Positions 1-8,804 of a stretch of DNA of 64,000 bases are shown in pieces. The stretch spans positions 98,919-162,918 of the forward strand of contig NZ_OPYI01000002.1 of the NCBI RefSeq assembly GCF_900343085.1, in the 5' to 3' direction. Origin of the DNA: Aedoeadaptatus coli (lineage in GTDB: Bacteria; Bacillota; Clostridia; Tissierellales; Peptoniphilaceae). The notes under the pieces are model-generated. The model ran no database searches and was not told the DNA's origin. It was given only the letters and a program-made list of their open reading frames with translations. The translations under genes were made by a program, and so were the position numbers. Each line of letters opens with the position of its first letter. Position 1 is the stretch's first letter.

Positions 1-2863
1 ATTTCACCGCGTCCTTTTTGTGGTTTTTCCCCGTGAGCAAGGTGAGAGGGTAAAGGTCGCCGCCGTTGGCCAGAGCCATGGCGTAGCGCGCCATTTCGAC
101 CGGCGTGTAGGCGTTGGATCCCTGGCCGATGACCACATTCATGGTGTCCGCCATGGTCCATTTGGATTGGTCGATGTAGGTGTATTTTAAGAGATCGGCC
201 AAGGACACCCGCTGGCCCTTGCCCTTCTTCTCGCCGTCCACATGCAAATCCTTTAAGAAGGTGTAGACCTCGTCGCGGGTCATGGGCGTTTCGTCGTCCA
301 GGGAATTGACGATGGCATCCACCGCTTTGTCCCGTTCCTTGTCGGAATGAATCTCCGCCATGTAGACGGAGCGATTTTCGTTTAAGTGGCGACGCAAAAG
401 GGCCTTCAATGTTTTTTTCTTCGATTCGGGATCGGGTATGGTGCCTTTGCTTTCTCGCGGTATGGCGATTTCCAGGCCCGTACGATCCCCTAAGCCGTAG
501 CGCTTGGCCATGGCGGCGATTTCCTCGGGCTTCACCTGAATGCCCAGATCCACATTTCGTCGCTGATCTTTTCCCAGGCCCAAGGAGTAGAAGTAATAGT
601 TACAGGAATCCCTTAAGGCGTAGGCCAGGGTCTCGTTGCCGTGCACTTGCCGGCTTTGATTCCAGAGCCAACAGCCAAAGGTCCTGCCGCCGATTTCCAC
701 GTAGCCGCCGTCGGGAATTTCCATGGCGGGATCCAAGCCCTTTTCCAGAGCCACGGAGCCCGTTACCATTTTAAAAATACTCCCCGGCTGAATCGCCGAT
801 TGCATGGCGATATTATACAAAGGCCGCGGGGCCAGTTGATTGTCCTCTTCCTTGGGCTTTAGGCTTTCCCAGGCCGAGGGATTGATCCCCTTGGCGAAGA
901 GATTCGGGTCGTAGGATGGGTAATTGGCCAGGGCCAATACTTCCCCGGTGTGCACGTCGGTGACCACCACGGCGCCGGATTGGGCGTTTTTAAAGGCTGT
1001 GCCCTTTTCCCGACTGGTGAGGTATTGGAAAGTGCCCCAGGGGGACACATAGGGCGTGGCGGTGCGAATTTGTTGGAGCGTCGAGGCCAAGCTTTCCTCC
1101 GCCTTTTTTTGCAGCTCGATGTCGATGCTCAGGCGCACGTCGCCACCCGGTTCGGGCTTCACTTCGCGGATCACGCCGGTGGTGTTACCCGAAGAATCCA
1201 CGGAGACGGTCTTTCTGCCGTCGGTGCCCTTGAGTCTGTCTTCGAAGACCTGCTCCATGCCGGTCTTTCCGATGAGGTCGTTGCGATTGTAGCCGCTCTT
1301 TTTAATGTACTTCTCGATTTCCTTGTCTTGGGCGATGTTTCCGATGTAGCCCAACACGTGAGCGCCTAAATTCCCCTCGGGATAATAGCGAATGGGCTCC
1401 ACGGAAATGTGGATTCCCGAGCGATTGGATAATTTCTCTTCGATTTTCGCCACGGTCTCGTCTTGAATTTCATAGGCGTAATTAATGGGCATGTAGGCGT
1501 AGCTGCCCTGGCTGCCGATGGCGTCGTAGACATTTAAAATGCCGAAAACTTCGTAGGGGCTCAAGCTTTTGTCGATGTCGAAGCGGTCGCGCCGCGCCTC
1601 GAAGATTTCTTTCGACGAGGCGGCGCCCTTAAGCCCCGCCCCCTTCGCCAAGTCGATGGCGTTGTTTAACTGGGTGTAGGCGGGCTCCTCCCCGCTGACG
1701 GAAATGCCCGTGGCCATGCTCTCGTCGATTAAGTAGCCTTGCACGGCCTCCGCCATGCCGTCGAGGGCGGCGAAGTCTTTCCTGTACTTCTTGGCGGTAA
1801 TGAGCTTCACCAATTGTTCGTTGGCTAAATTGCCCTTTTTATCCACCACCACGGTCTTGTCGTTTTGTTTCGTTACCTCCAGATCCGCGCCTTTCCGGAC
1901 AGCGAAATCCACACAGTCCTTTAAGACCTTCTCGTCGGAGAGGATGAATTTTTCCGGATCCCGCTCCTTTAACACGGCGATTAAATCCTCCGCCGCGGTC
2001 GACGACCAGGTGACGTCTTTGGACACATCCATGAGGCGCACTTTCGCCTGAATGTAGCCGTCGTAGTATTCGTTGCCGTAGCTTCTTAATCCCACCGTGG
2101 GCACGTCGGCTTTCACGATGTCATAGGCCAGCTGTCGCCCGATGGGATGGGCCAGAATCTCTTCCACATACATGGGGTGATCCAGCAAAAATGCGATTAA
2201 ATCTTCCTCGGCGCCCGTGGCCTGAGGCAGGCCGTAGCGTTCCTTAAAGCGGGCGGCCTTTTGCGGATCGGTGTAATCCACTCGACCGCCGACGCGGGCC
2301 ATGCCCCCTTCTTGAAACACCCGTTGACGAAGGAGCTGATTCATCACGGAATAGCCGTAGTGGCCCCGATAGGGCTTTTTCAGGCGGCCGCCGAGAAAAG
2401 CCGCGAGCTTATCCTTGTCCATAAGGGCGTCTAAAACCGCGGAGGCGGGCTTTTCGCCGCTTTTATAATCGTTTAAATCCCTGTATACGAAGCTGTTTAA
2501 AAGGATGGGATTGGCCTTCATGTAGCCGGCGCCGTCTTCTTCCAAATAGCGGCTCAGGAGCAAATAGGCGTCGTTTTTCTCCTCCCGAGAAAAGCGGTCC
2601 AGCTCATCTTTTCGAATTTGCACGGCGAAAACAGGCCGGTTTCCCGCCAAAACCACGCCGTTTCGGTCGCGGATCTTGCCCCGCTGCGCCGTAATGGCGA
2701 TGTCTTTTACCCGCCGCTCGTCGGCGAGCTTGCGGTACTTGTGGCCCTGAATCAAGGTAATATGAAAGAGTTGCAGCAAAAGGAAGATAAAGAGAACGGC
2801 CATGATCGATGTGAAGATCTTGAAGCGATCCCATTTCTTCGCTTTTTCCCAAAAATTATGCAT
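1..2863 (-). CDS. mrdA: Penicillin-binding protein 2 (elongation transpeptidase), 3' end beyond window
   Basis: Class B penicillin-binding protein, a membrane-anchored transpeptidase that cross-links peptidoglycan with the Rod/elongation machinery. The frame is open from ATG at 2863 to the left window edge, more than 950 codons. It starts with a short cytoplasmic stretch and one membrane helix (about residues 15-35), followed by a long PBP dimer/pedestal region. The active-site SxxK (SIFK) is near 770-781 and the SxN motif (SCN) near 600-607. The KTG motif should lie beyond the edge. The start overlaps the mreD stop by 8 bp, so it is the last visible gene of the maf-radC-mreCD operon. Family assignment is firm; PBP2 rather than another class B PBP is inferred from the mreCD context. 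Confidence 0.93.
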   Translation of the reverse strand, partial: MHNFWEKAKKWDRFKIFTSIMAVLFIFLLLQLFHITLIQGHKYRKLADERRVKDIAITAQRGKIRDRNGVVLAGNRPVFAVQIRKDELDRFSREEKNDAYLLLSRYLEEDGAGYMKANPILLNSFVYRDLNDYKSGEKPASAVLDALMDKDKLAAFLGGRLKKPYRGHYGYSVMNQLLRQRVFQEGGMARVGGRVDYTDPQKAARFKERYGLPQATGAEEDLIAFLLDHPMYVEEILAHPIGRQLAYDIVKADVPTVGLRSYGNEYYDGYIQAKVRLMDVSKDVTWSSTAAEDLIAVLKERDPEKFILSDEKVLKDCVDFAVRKGADLEVTKQNDKTVVVDKKGNLANEQLVKLITAKKYRKDFAALDGMAEAVQGYLIDESMATGISVSGEEPAYTQLNNAIDLAKGAGLKGAASSKEIFEARRDRFDIDKSLSPYEVFGILNVYDAIGSQGSYAYMPINYAYEIQDETVAKIEEKLSNRSGIHISVEPIRYYPEGNLGAHVLGYIGNIAQDKEIEKYIKKSGYNRNDLIGKTGMEQVFEDRLKGTDGRKTVSVDSSGNTTGVIREVKPEPGGDVRLSIDIELQKKAEESLASTLQQIRTATPYVSPWGTFQYLTSREKGTAFKNAQSGAVVVTDVHTGEVLALANYPSYDPNLFAKGINPSAWESLKPKEEDNQLAPRPLYNIAMQSAIQPGSIFKMVTGSVALEKGLDPAMEIPDGGYVEIGGRTFGCWLWNQSRQVHGNETLAYALRDSCNYYFYSLGLGKDQRRNVDLGIQVKPEEIAAMAKRYGLGDRTGLEIAIPRESKGTIPDPESKKKTLKALLRRHLNENRSVYMAEIHSDKERDKAVDAIVNSLDDETPMTRDEVYTFLKDLHVDGEKKGKGQRVSLADLLKYTYIDQSKWTMADTMNVVIGQGSNAYTPVEMARYAMALANGGDLYPLTLLTGKNHKKDAVK

Positions 2864-3350
2864 CGCTATCCCTTTCGAGGACTCTGTAATCCGTAATATC
2901 TTTTAAGAAGTAATGGCTCATGACGGCGGCGTAAATGCCCGTGGACAGGGGGACGGCGAAAAATTCGGAGGAACCCGCCATGCTCACGTCCCAACCGAAG
3001 ATCACGAGGAGAATAAAAAAGACCAATTCCGCCACGGCCGCCGTGATGCCTACGGCCACCCCCGTCGCCACAGACGAGGGATGGGGAATGAGGCGCATCC
3101 ACAAAAATGCCGCGGCAAAAAACAGGCCGTGCAAGAGCACATAGGGCCCGATGGCCGCCGCAATGGCCGCATCCATGACGAGGGCCGACAAAAGAGCAAA
3201 GGCCAGCGCCTGATTTTTACCGAGGCGGAAGAAAATAAAAATCGCCGCCGCCGGCAAGTAGCCGCGAAGAATCGGCGGCAAACTTTGGAACAAAGGCGAC
3301 ATGTAAATAAAGGGCGTGAGAAATAAAAGCGCGTAGCTTACTCGTTTCAT
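2856..3350 (-). CDS. mreD: Rod shape-determining protein MreD
   Basis: A 164-residue, strongly hydrophobic protein with five or six predicted membrane segments, the normal size for MreD. MreD works with MreC and PBP2 to place lateral wall synthesis. The sequence is poorly conserved across the family, so the call rests on hydropathy, length and position: mreC ends 4 bp inside its start, and PBP2 begins 8 bp before its stop. Translational coupling across mreC-mreD-PBP2 is therefore likely. Confidence 0.88.
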   Translation of the reverse strand: MKRVSYALLFLTPFIYMSPLFQSLPPILRGYLPAAAIFIFFRLGKNQALAFALLSALVMDAAIAAAIGPYVLLHGLFFAAAFLWMRLIPHPSSVATGVAVGITAAVAELVFFILLVIFGWDVSMAGSSEFFAVPLSTGIYAAVMSHYFLKDITDYRVLERDSDA

Positions 3351-4186
3351 TTCCCACCTGCCAGTACGAACACCCGGTAGATGTTGTGGAAATTGATTCC
3401 GCTGTCCACCTTAATGTTTTTCACCATTTTGTCTTCGTCGGTGCTCACTTCGCTCACGGTGCCGATGTACATATCCGGCGCGTAGCCGTCGCCGATCCCC
3501 GTGGTAAAGAGGGTGTCCCCCACCACGATGTCCGCGTAAAGATCGAAGGCATAGCCTTCCAACCGTCGGTTCACCCCGCGGAGCACTCCGCCGTCGGAGG
3601 TTCGGATGCTTCTAAAGCTAATGGCATTTTCCTCGTCGATAATGCTACGCACCTGGGCGGAATAGGGCGTCACCTTTGTGACGTAGCCGATGACCCCTTC
3701 CGCCGAGGCGTCGTCGCCCTTGGTCATGGCGGCGATGACCGTGTCGCCGGCGGAAATCCCCGCCTTGGATCCCTTGTTAATGGTAAAGCGGTGGAAATAC
3801 ATGCCCGAGGACTTAGCCGTCACCCGCGCGTCCACGGCGCCCAGCTTTCTGTTATTTCGAATGGCATAGGCGTTGGACAAAAAAGTGGAGCGATTGACGA
3901 TGTCTTCCAGATTCTTGTTTTCTCTTTTCAGCTCCGTCAGCTCTTTTTTCATGCGCTTGTTCTCGGCGCTTAGGGAAGTGACGTGAATAAGGCTGTTCGC
4001 CCCTTCTCCCACGTAATTCAGGCCCGTGCCCAAAGTGTCCGTGACGGGGCTTACGGCGGTGGCCACGGTAAATTCCACGGCCCGCAGAGCATCGGCGCCG
4101 AAGGAGGTGAAGCCGAAAAACAAAAACAAAAGGACGAGTGCCCCGCGCTTTATCCAATTTTTCTTTAATTCTTTTAAAGGCTTCAT
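3347..4186 (-). CDS. mreC: Rod shape-determining protein MreC
   Basis: A 279-residue protein with an N-terminal membrane helix (about residues 15-35), a coiled coil rich in Lys/Glu/Asn (about 70-110), and a C-terminal beta-domain region with the family-typical GDTVIAA and TTGIGDGYAPD stretches. MreC is the extracytoplasmic scaffold that activates PBP2. Its start lies 3 bp after the radC stop. In many Firmicutes mreB sits between radC and mreC; here there is no room for it. Confidence 0.94.
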   Translation of the reverse strand: MKPLKELKKNWIKRGALVLLFLFFGFTSFGADALRAVEFTVATAVSPVTDTLGTGLNYVGEGANSLIHVTSLSAENKRMKKELTELKRENKNLEDIVNRSTFLSNAYAIRNNRKLGAVDARVTAKSSGMYFHRFTINKGSKAGISAGDTVIAAMTKGDDASAEGVIGYVTKVTPYSAQVRSIIDEENAISFRSIRTSDGGVLRGVNRRLEGYAFDLYADIVVGDTLFTTGIGDGYAPDMYIGTVSEVSTDEDKMVKNIKVDSGINFHNIYRVFVLAGGK

Positions 4187-4189
4187 GGC

Positions 4190-4903
4190 CTACAACACTC
4201 CATCTTCTAAAAAACTGTAAAAACTGTGATCGCCGACGATAATGTGGTCCACCACGGGAATGCCTAAAAGCTCTCCCGCCCGCTTTAATCGCTCGGTGAG
4301 GCTCCTGTCTTCCGAAGAGGGCCGTGGATTTCCCGCCGGATGATTATGTACCAAGGCGATGGAATGGCATTTCTTGCCGATGGCCCCTTGAAAGACGTCT
4401 CGCGGGTGCACAACGGTGCAGTCCAAGGTGCCTCTGGAAATGCACTCCACAAATTGCAGCTCCTTCTTCACATTGAGGCCAATGACGCGAAATTCTTCGT
4501 GCTGAAGGCCCATTAAATCCGGCATGACGAAATCCGCGATGGCTTTCGGCGTGTTTAAGGGCACGGAACGGCCCATGGGCCGACGCATCCTGCGCGCCAT
4601 TTCCACCATGCCCACGAGGCGGGCGGCCTTGCTCTTGCCTACGCCTTTTATGGAGAGAAAATCGTCGTAAGTGCCGGTGAAGAGAGAGCTCAGGCCCTCA
4701 CGCGACGGGGATTTTCGCTCCAAACTGTCGATAATATCCTGCGCCACGTCGATGGCGGTTCTGCCCGTGGTGCCGGTGCGCAGAAAAAGCGCCAACAATT
4801 CGCTGTCGGAGAGGGCCTCGGCGCCGTAGGTCATGAGCTTTTCTTCCGGCAAAGTGGCGTGGTCGTAATCCAAAAGCTTTTTCTTTTCCCCGTTATCGCT
4901 CAC
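4190..4903 (-). CDS. radC: RadC-family JAB/MPN domain protein
   Basis: A 237-residue RadC/YicR-family protein. It has an N-terminal helix-hairpin-helix (FLSIKGVGKSKAARLVG, about residues 85-101) and a C-terminal JAB1/MPN metalloprotease-like fold with the zinc-binding motif HNHPAGNPRPSSED. The original role in DNA repair has been withdrawn for the family, and the cellular substrate is unknown. It overlaps the end of maf by 11 bp and is followed 3 bp later by mreC, the usual Gram-positive cluster. Confidence 0.95.
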   Translation of the reverse strand: MSDNGEKKKLLDYDHATLPEEKLMTYGAEALSDSELLALFLRTGTTGRTAIDVAQDIIDSLERKSPSREGLSSLFTGTYDDFLSIKGVGKSKAARLVGMVEMARRMRRPMGRSVPLNTPKAIADFVMPDLMGLQHEEFRVIGLNVKKELQFVECISRGTLDCTVVHPRDVFQGAIGKKCHSIALVHNHPAGNPRPSSEDRSLTERLKRAGELLGIPVVDHIIVGDHSFYSFLEDGVL

Positions 4904-5459
4904 GGTCCGCTCCTTTCATTCCCTTCAATTGCGCTTCGATGGACGCCACGTGCATGCCGATCACCGTATCCATGGCCCCTTCCACCGTAATTTCAAATTC
5001 GTCGATTTCCTGCACGCCATAGGCCCCGGCCTTGTCCATGTAGGTGTTTTTATCCAAATAGGCTTTTATTTGCGCCTCGGTGAAATCTTCAAAGTGCACG
5101 AAAGACTGATCGTAGTCCACGTACTTCTCTTCGCCTAAAACGGCATAGGCGCTGATCACCCGGTGTGTTCGCCCCTTCATGGATAGGAGCATTTCCTCGG
5201 CCTCGGCGCGATCCTTCGGCTTTCCCAAGATCTTATCATCTAATACCACCACCGTATCCACGGCGACGATCACATCCTCCGGCCGCTTTTCTTTCACGCT
5301 CATAGCCTTTTGCAGGGCCAGCTGCATGGTGTAGATTTCCGCAGGCGACAGGCGCAAATGCCTTTCGTCGTAGCTCGGTTTTTCAATTTCAAAAGTAAAT
5401 CCCCCATCTTCCAGCAACTTTTTTCTGCGGGGAGACGAGGACGCCAAGACAAGACTCAT
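4893..5459 (-). CDS. maf: Maf-family nucleoside triphosphate pyrophosphatase
   Basis: A 188-residue Maf/YhdE protein, a house-cleaning enzyme that hydrolyses non-canonical or excess dTTP/UTP to monophosphates. Visible signatures are the N-terminal ASSSPRRKKLL phosphate-binding loop, the AVDTVVVLDDKILGKP segment and the DKAGAYGVQE motif. It lies between the Gx transporter (4-bp overlap) and radC (11-bp overlap) in one operon. Confidence 0.95.
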   Translation of the reverse strand: MSLVLASSSPRRKKLLEDGGFTFEIEKPSYDERHLRLSPAEIYTMQLALQKAMSVKEKRPEDVIVAVDTVVVLDDKILGKPKDRAEAEEMLLSMKGRTHRVISAYAVLGEEKYVDYDQSFVHFEDFTEAQIKAYLDKNTYMDKAGAYGVQEIDEFEITVEGAMDTVIGMHVASIEAQLKGMKGADRER

Positions 5460-5959
5460 AAACGCACTCCGATCTTTTCTAAGTGGCGGCTCGCATAGCT
5501 TGCCGCGAGGCCGACGAAATAGCCCGTAAACAGTCCTAATAAAAGCAACAAGGGCAAGTAGGCCAACAGGCCCATGTTGTGGACCATGACGATGGCCGTG
5601 GAAATCTGGCCGATGTTGTGAAAGAAGGATCCGATAAAACTGATGCCGATTAAGGACGCGCTCTTAATGGTTTTTAAAGAAACGATCATGGCCAAGGAAG
5701 AGAGAAGGGCGCCGGTGCCGCTGTAAAAAAAGCTTGTCACATTGCCGGTGACGAGCATCAATAGCACGCTCTTTAAGATGGCCACGACGAAGCCCTCTTT
5801 CGGCCCGAAAACCACGATGGTGGTTAAGATCACCACATTGGAAAGGCCCAGTCGCGCGCCGGGAAGGGGTACGGGCAGGGGAACCATGGTTTCGATAAAA
5901 CCGATGGCCACGGCCATGGCGACCATTAATCCTAAAAATACTTGTTTGCGAATATCCAT
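5456..5959 (-). CDS. Gx transporter family membrane protein
   Basis: A 167-residue polytopic membrane protein of the Gx transporter family (formerly annotated heptaprenyl diphosphate synthase component I), with about five membrane segments and the conserved PLPGARLGLSNVV stretch. The true start is most likely ATG at 5959, 3 nt after the NusG-II stop and preceded by a GAGGTAAG ribosome site; a longer in-frame start at 6034 would overlap the previous gene. The family commonly accompanies NusG-II, ApbE and Rnf genes. The transported substrate is not established. Confidence 0.88.
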   Translation of the reverse strand: MDIRKQVFLGLMVAMAVAIGFIETMVPLPVPLPGARLGLSNVVILTTIVVFGPKEGFVVAILKSVLLMLVTGNVTSFFYSGTGALLSSLAMIVSLKTIKSASLIGISFIGSFFHNIGQISTAIVMVHNMGLLAYLPLLLLLGLFTGYFVGLAASYASRHLEKIGVRL

Positions 5960-5961
5960 GC

Positions 5962-6339
5962 TTACCTCAACAATAGATCCATGGTGGGCGTCTCGTCGCT
6001 TTTTATTTCCGCGATGATCCGGTGGGGAAGGCATACGATCATTTCTCCCTGCCGCTTAATGGGCGCCATATTCAGGCAAATGCCGTCGGGACAATCGGAT
6101 TCCGTCATCCTTGCCCCTTTTTCGTCAATGATCAATTTATTCGTGCCGCCGTGGGCGTGGAAGGTGTAGGTCTTTCCCCTGTGGGCGTCGTCCATGGGAA
6201 TCTTTTTCACTTCTTTGCCGTCGATTTGCACGCTCACATAGGCGTGGGCCGGTTCTTTTTTCGGAATCAGTTGCGTCGCCCCGAGGCCCAAGGCGACGAC
6301 GAGGATGACGAAGGCTATGATCACATCGGTTTTATTCAT
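5962..6339 (-). CDS. NusG domain II-containing exported/anchored protein
   Basis: A 125-residue protein with one N-terminal membrane helix (about residues 5-23) and a beta-rich extracytoplasmic NusG domain II. The family signature CPDGICLNM is present, with two cysteines close together, and is followed by GEMIVCLPHRIIAEI. It is the first gene of the operon towards PBP2, and a TATAAT with TG extension lies about 25 bp upstream. Its function is unknown. Association with Gx transporters and Rnf/FMN-transfer genes is known for the family, and the Rnf operon lies directly upstream here. Confidence 0.88.
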   Translation of the reverse strand: MNKTDVIIAFVILVVALGLGATQLIPKKEPAHAYVSVQIDGKEVKKIPMDDAHRGKTYTFHAHGGTNKLIIDEKGARMTESDCPDGICLNMAPIKRQGEMIVCLPHRIIAEIKSDETPTMDLLLR

Positions 6340-6362
6340 GGCTCCCCCTTTTTCAACAGTTA

Positions 6363-6371
6363 ATTATATCA
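6363..6371 (-). promoter_or_regulatory. Extended -10 promoter for the NusG-II to PBP2 operon
   Basis: On the minus strand TGATATAAT (extended -10, TGnTATAAT) lies about 25 bp before the NusG-II start. No good -35 is visible at 17 bp. It sits between the hairpin at 6412-6441 and the gene, so it would start the shape/wall operon independently of Rnf. Confidence 0.5.
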
Positions 6372-6407
6372 TAGAAAGGCGGCCGAAAAAGAAGCGCGGT
6401 GGGGAAA

Positions 6408-6445
6408 AAGCAAAAGCCTCGGATTCCTGTTCCCGAGGCTTTCAT
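6408..6445 (-). terminator. Hairpin with AGCCTCGG/CCGAGGCT stem
   Basis: A perfect 8-bp stem (AGCCTCGG with CCGAGGCT, loop about 9 nt) followed on the minus strand by TTTTGCTTTTT. It probably ends leftward transcription escaping from rnfB before the NusG-II promoter. Confidence 0.65.
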
Positions 6446-6627
6446 ATTAACATTTCTCTATGGAAAATAATTTGCGATTAAATCGATTCTTACGTCGGGT
6501 GAACTCACCTCTCGCCCGATGCCTTGATCGTATTCTGTTTGCCCTATGCTTCTCTAATCAATATTGCGCGGCCAATTCCTTCAATCCGATTTCGTCTAAT
6601 GTTTACGACGAATGCTTTCGATCCCAT

Positions 6628-6664
6628 AAAAATAGTGCCGACGAAATTCGCCGACACTATTGTC
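6628..6664 (-). terminator. Rho-independent terminator of the rnf operon
   Basis: On the minus strand a stem of about 14 bp, with arms starting AATAGTG and ending CACTATT and only G-T wobbles inside, is followed directly by TTTTTA. It lies 9 bp after the rnfB stop codon. Confidence 0.85.
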
Positions 6665-6672
6665 TTAAGAGC

Positions 6673-7602
6673 TTATTGCACTTTGCTGTTGTCGTCTGCG
6701 GCGACGACTTTTTCTTTTTCAGCAGGCTTTGCTGCGGCTTTCTTTTCTTCCGCTGCTTGAAGCTTCTTTTGTTTTTCTTTTTCTTTCATCTTTTCGACGC
6801 GTTCGGGATATTCTACGAAGATCGCGCCGGTGGGGCACTTGGATGCGCAGATACCGCAGTTGATGCACTTCGAGTAGTCGATGCTTGCCAAATTGTCTTC
6901 GACGTGGATGGCGTCTTTCGGACAATTCTTTTCGCAGAGACCACAGGCGATACATCCGATGGAGCAGTTGGTGCGTACAACCTTGCCCGGATCGTGGGTC
7001 GAGCATTTAACTTCGGTTTGTTGTTTGTAGGGCATGAGACCGATGATGTTTTTCGGGCAAATGTCGATACATTTCTTACAAGCAACACATTTTTCCTTGT
7101 CGACGGAAGCGATGCCGTTGTTGACGTGGATGGCGTCGAATTCACAGACGCTCACGCAGGTGCCGCCGCCTAAGCAGCCGGAAGCACAGCCCTTGGATCC
7201 GCGCGCATAGTCGCCGATCAAGCGGCAGTCAACCAAGCCGTTGTATTCGTATTTGTTTTTGGACTTGTCGCAGTCCCCTTGGCAGCGAACGACGGCAACT
7301 TGTTTTTCAACATCGCCGGCCGCTTGACCCATAATTTCAGCGACTTTTTCAGCAACTTCTTGTCCGCCGATGGCGCATCCGTTGACCGGCGCGTCGCCGG
7401 CTACGATGGCATTGGCCATCCCGGCACAGCCGGGGAAACCACAGGCCCCGCAGTTTGCGCCGGGCAGTGCGTCTAATACATTAACTACGCGGGGATCCAT
7501 GTCCACGGCAAAGACCTTGTCGGCAAATGCCAACAGGACGCCGAGGAAAAGTCCCAGCAGACCTAAAATAATGATCGCATAAATTACGTTTTGTGCATTC
7601 AC
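6673..7602 (-). CDS. rnfB: Rnf complex ferredoxin subunit RnfB
   Basis: A 309-residue iron-sulfur subunit of the ferredoxin:NAD+ oxidoreductase Rnf, the entry point for reduced ferredoxin. One N-terminal membrane helix is followed by the RnfB cluster motif CGACGFPGC (about residues 46-56), then several ferredoxin-type CxxCxxC..CP sets (for example CVACKKCIDICP, CIACGLCEKNCP, CINCGICASKCP). The C-terminus is a Lys/Glu/Ala-rich charged tail of about 45 residues. It is the last gene of the rnfCDGEAB operon. Confidence 0.97.
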   Translation of the reverse strand: MNAQNVIYAIIILGLLGLFLGVLLAFADKVFAVDMDPRVVNVLDALPGANCGACGFPGCAGMANAIVAGDAPVNGCAIGGQEVAEKVAEIMGQAAGDVEKQVAVVRCQGDCDKSKNKYEYNGLVDCRLIGDYARGSKGCASGCLGGGTCVSVCEFDAIHVNNGIASVDKEKCVACKKCIDICPKNIIGLMPYKQQTEVKCSTHDPGKVVRTNCSIGCIACGLCEKNCPKDAIHVEDNLASIDYSKCINCGICASKCPTGAIFVEYPERVEKMKEKEKQKKLQAAEEKKAAAKPAEKEKVVAADDNSKVQ

Positions 7603-7614
7603 GTAAATCGCCCC

Positions 7615-8190
7615 CTATACTAATCCTTGGAATCCCATAAAGGCGATGGCCATTAAGCCGGCACTGATCAGCGCAATCGGGACACCTTGTAACGGTTTCG
7701 GAATCGGCATGATTTCCATGCGTTCACGAAGGGCACTTAATAAGAGCAGTGCAAGGGTGAAACCGATGGATGCACCTAAACCGTTAATGATGGTTTCAAA
7801 GAGATTGAATTCACTTTGAATGTTCAATACGGTAACACCCAGTACCATACAGTTGGTGGTAATCAAGGGTAAGAACACGCCCATGGCCGAGTACAAAGCG
7901 GGAGATGATTTTTTAATAAACATTTCGACAAATTGTACTAAGGACGCGATAACGAGAATAAACACGATGGTTTGTAAGTATTCCAAGCCGAAGACGTCTA
8001 AGACGAAGCGTTGGAGTAACCAGGTGACGGCCGATGCGATGACGACGACGAAGGTAACGGCGACGCCCATGCCCGTAGCCGTTTCCGTTTTGGAGGAAAC
8101 GCCCAAGAAGGGGCAGGTACCGAGGAACTTCGCGAAAATATAGTTGTTAACTAAAATGGTCGATATAAGAATCGTAATAATCGTTGACAT
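7615..8190 (-). CDS. rnfA: Rnf complex membrane subunit RnfA
   Basis: A 191-residue membrane protein with six predicted helices. It carries the RnfA/NqrE features NNYIFAKFLGTCPFLGVS at the N-terminus and a mid-protein TTNCMVLGV segment. The conserved cysteines of this pair bind a membrane-embedded 2Fe-2S cluster in the family. It forms the ion/electron-conducting core with the homologous RnfE just upstream. Confidence 0.96.
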   Translation of the reverse strand: MSTIITILISTILVNNYIFAKFLGTCPFLGVSSKTETATGMGVAVTFVVVIASAVTWLLQRFVLDVFGLEYLQTIVFILVIASLVQFVEMFIKKSSPALYSAMGVFLPLITTNCMVLGVTVLNIQSEFNLFETIINGLGASIGFTLALLLLSALRERMEIMPIPKPLQGVPIALISAGLMAIAFMGFQGLV

Positions 8191-8201
8191 AGTCTACCTC
8201 C

Positions 8202-8795
8202 CTACGCTCTTTTAGCCATGATGCCGCGATAGAGGGCAATCCACAGACCTAAGAGAATAAATGCACCGGCGGGGGAAGTGAAGATTCCGATCCCGGGATA
8301 GGATTCAGGGAAGATTTGCATATCCAACAGCGTGCCGTGGCCGAAGAGTTCTCTTACGACGGCCATGGCCAACATTGCCATAGTGTAGCCGATACCTGTC
8401 CCTAATCCGTCGACGATGGACGGAATTACTTTGTTTTGATAAGCAAAACCTTCCGCTTCACCTAAGATACAGCAGTTAACGACGATCAAGGGCAAGAAGA
8501 TACCCAATGCATTGTAGATCGCAGGGCTGTATGCGTGCAGAACCATTTCAACTAAGGTTACGAAGGCTGCAATGACGACGATAAACGCGGGAATCCGAAC
8601 GTTGTTCGGGATGACGTTTCTTAAGATACTGACGACGGCGTTGGAACAGATCAGTACGAAGGTAACTGCAATCCCCATGGCGATGGCCGAGGAGACGGCT
8701 GTACTGATGGCCAATACCGAACACAGACCGATCATTTGCATAAAGATCGGATTGTTTTTGAAAATACTGTTCGAAAAAACTTTTCCTAAACTCAT
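8202..8795 (-). CDS. rnfE: Rnf complex membrane subunit RnfE
   Basis: A 197-residue six-helix membrane protein homologous to RnfA and NqrD, with the family segments NPIFMQMIGLCSVLA and VVNCCILGEAEGFA, whose cysteines match the RnfA pair. It lies 11 bp upstream of rnfA and 9 bp downstream of rnfG within one operon. Confidence 0.96.
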   Translation of the reverse strand: MSLGKVFSNSIFKNNPIFMQMIGLCSVLAISTAVSSAIAMGIAVTFVLICSNAVVSILRNVIPNNVRIPAFIVVIAAFVTLVEMVLHAYSPAIYNALGIFLPLIVVNCCILGEAEGFAYQNKVIPSIVDGLGTGIGYTMAMLAMAVVRELFGHGTLLDMQIFPESYPGIGIFTSPAGAFILLGLWIALYRGIMAKRA

Positions 8796-8804
8796 GACTA
8801 CCCC

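Noticed and set aside
409..2051. Several plus-strand ORFs at the left edge
   Set aside because: They are antisense shadows of the PBP2 gene, which is open on the minus strand through to the window edge.
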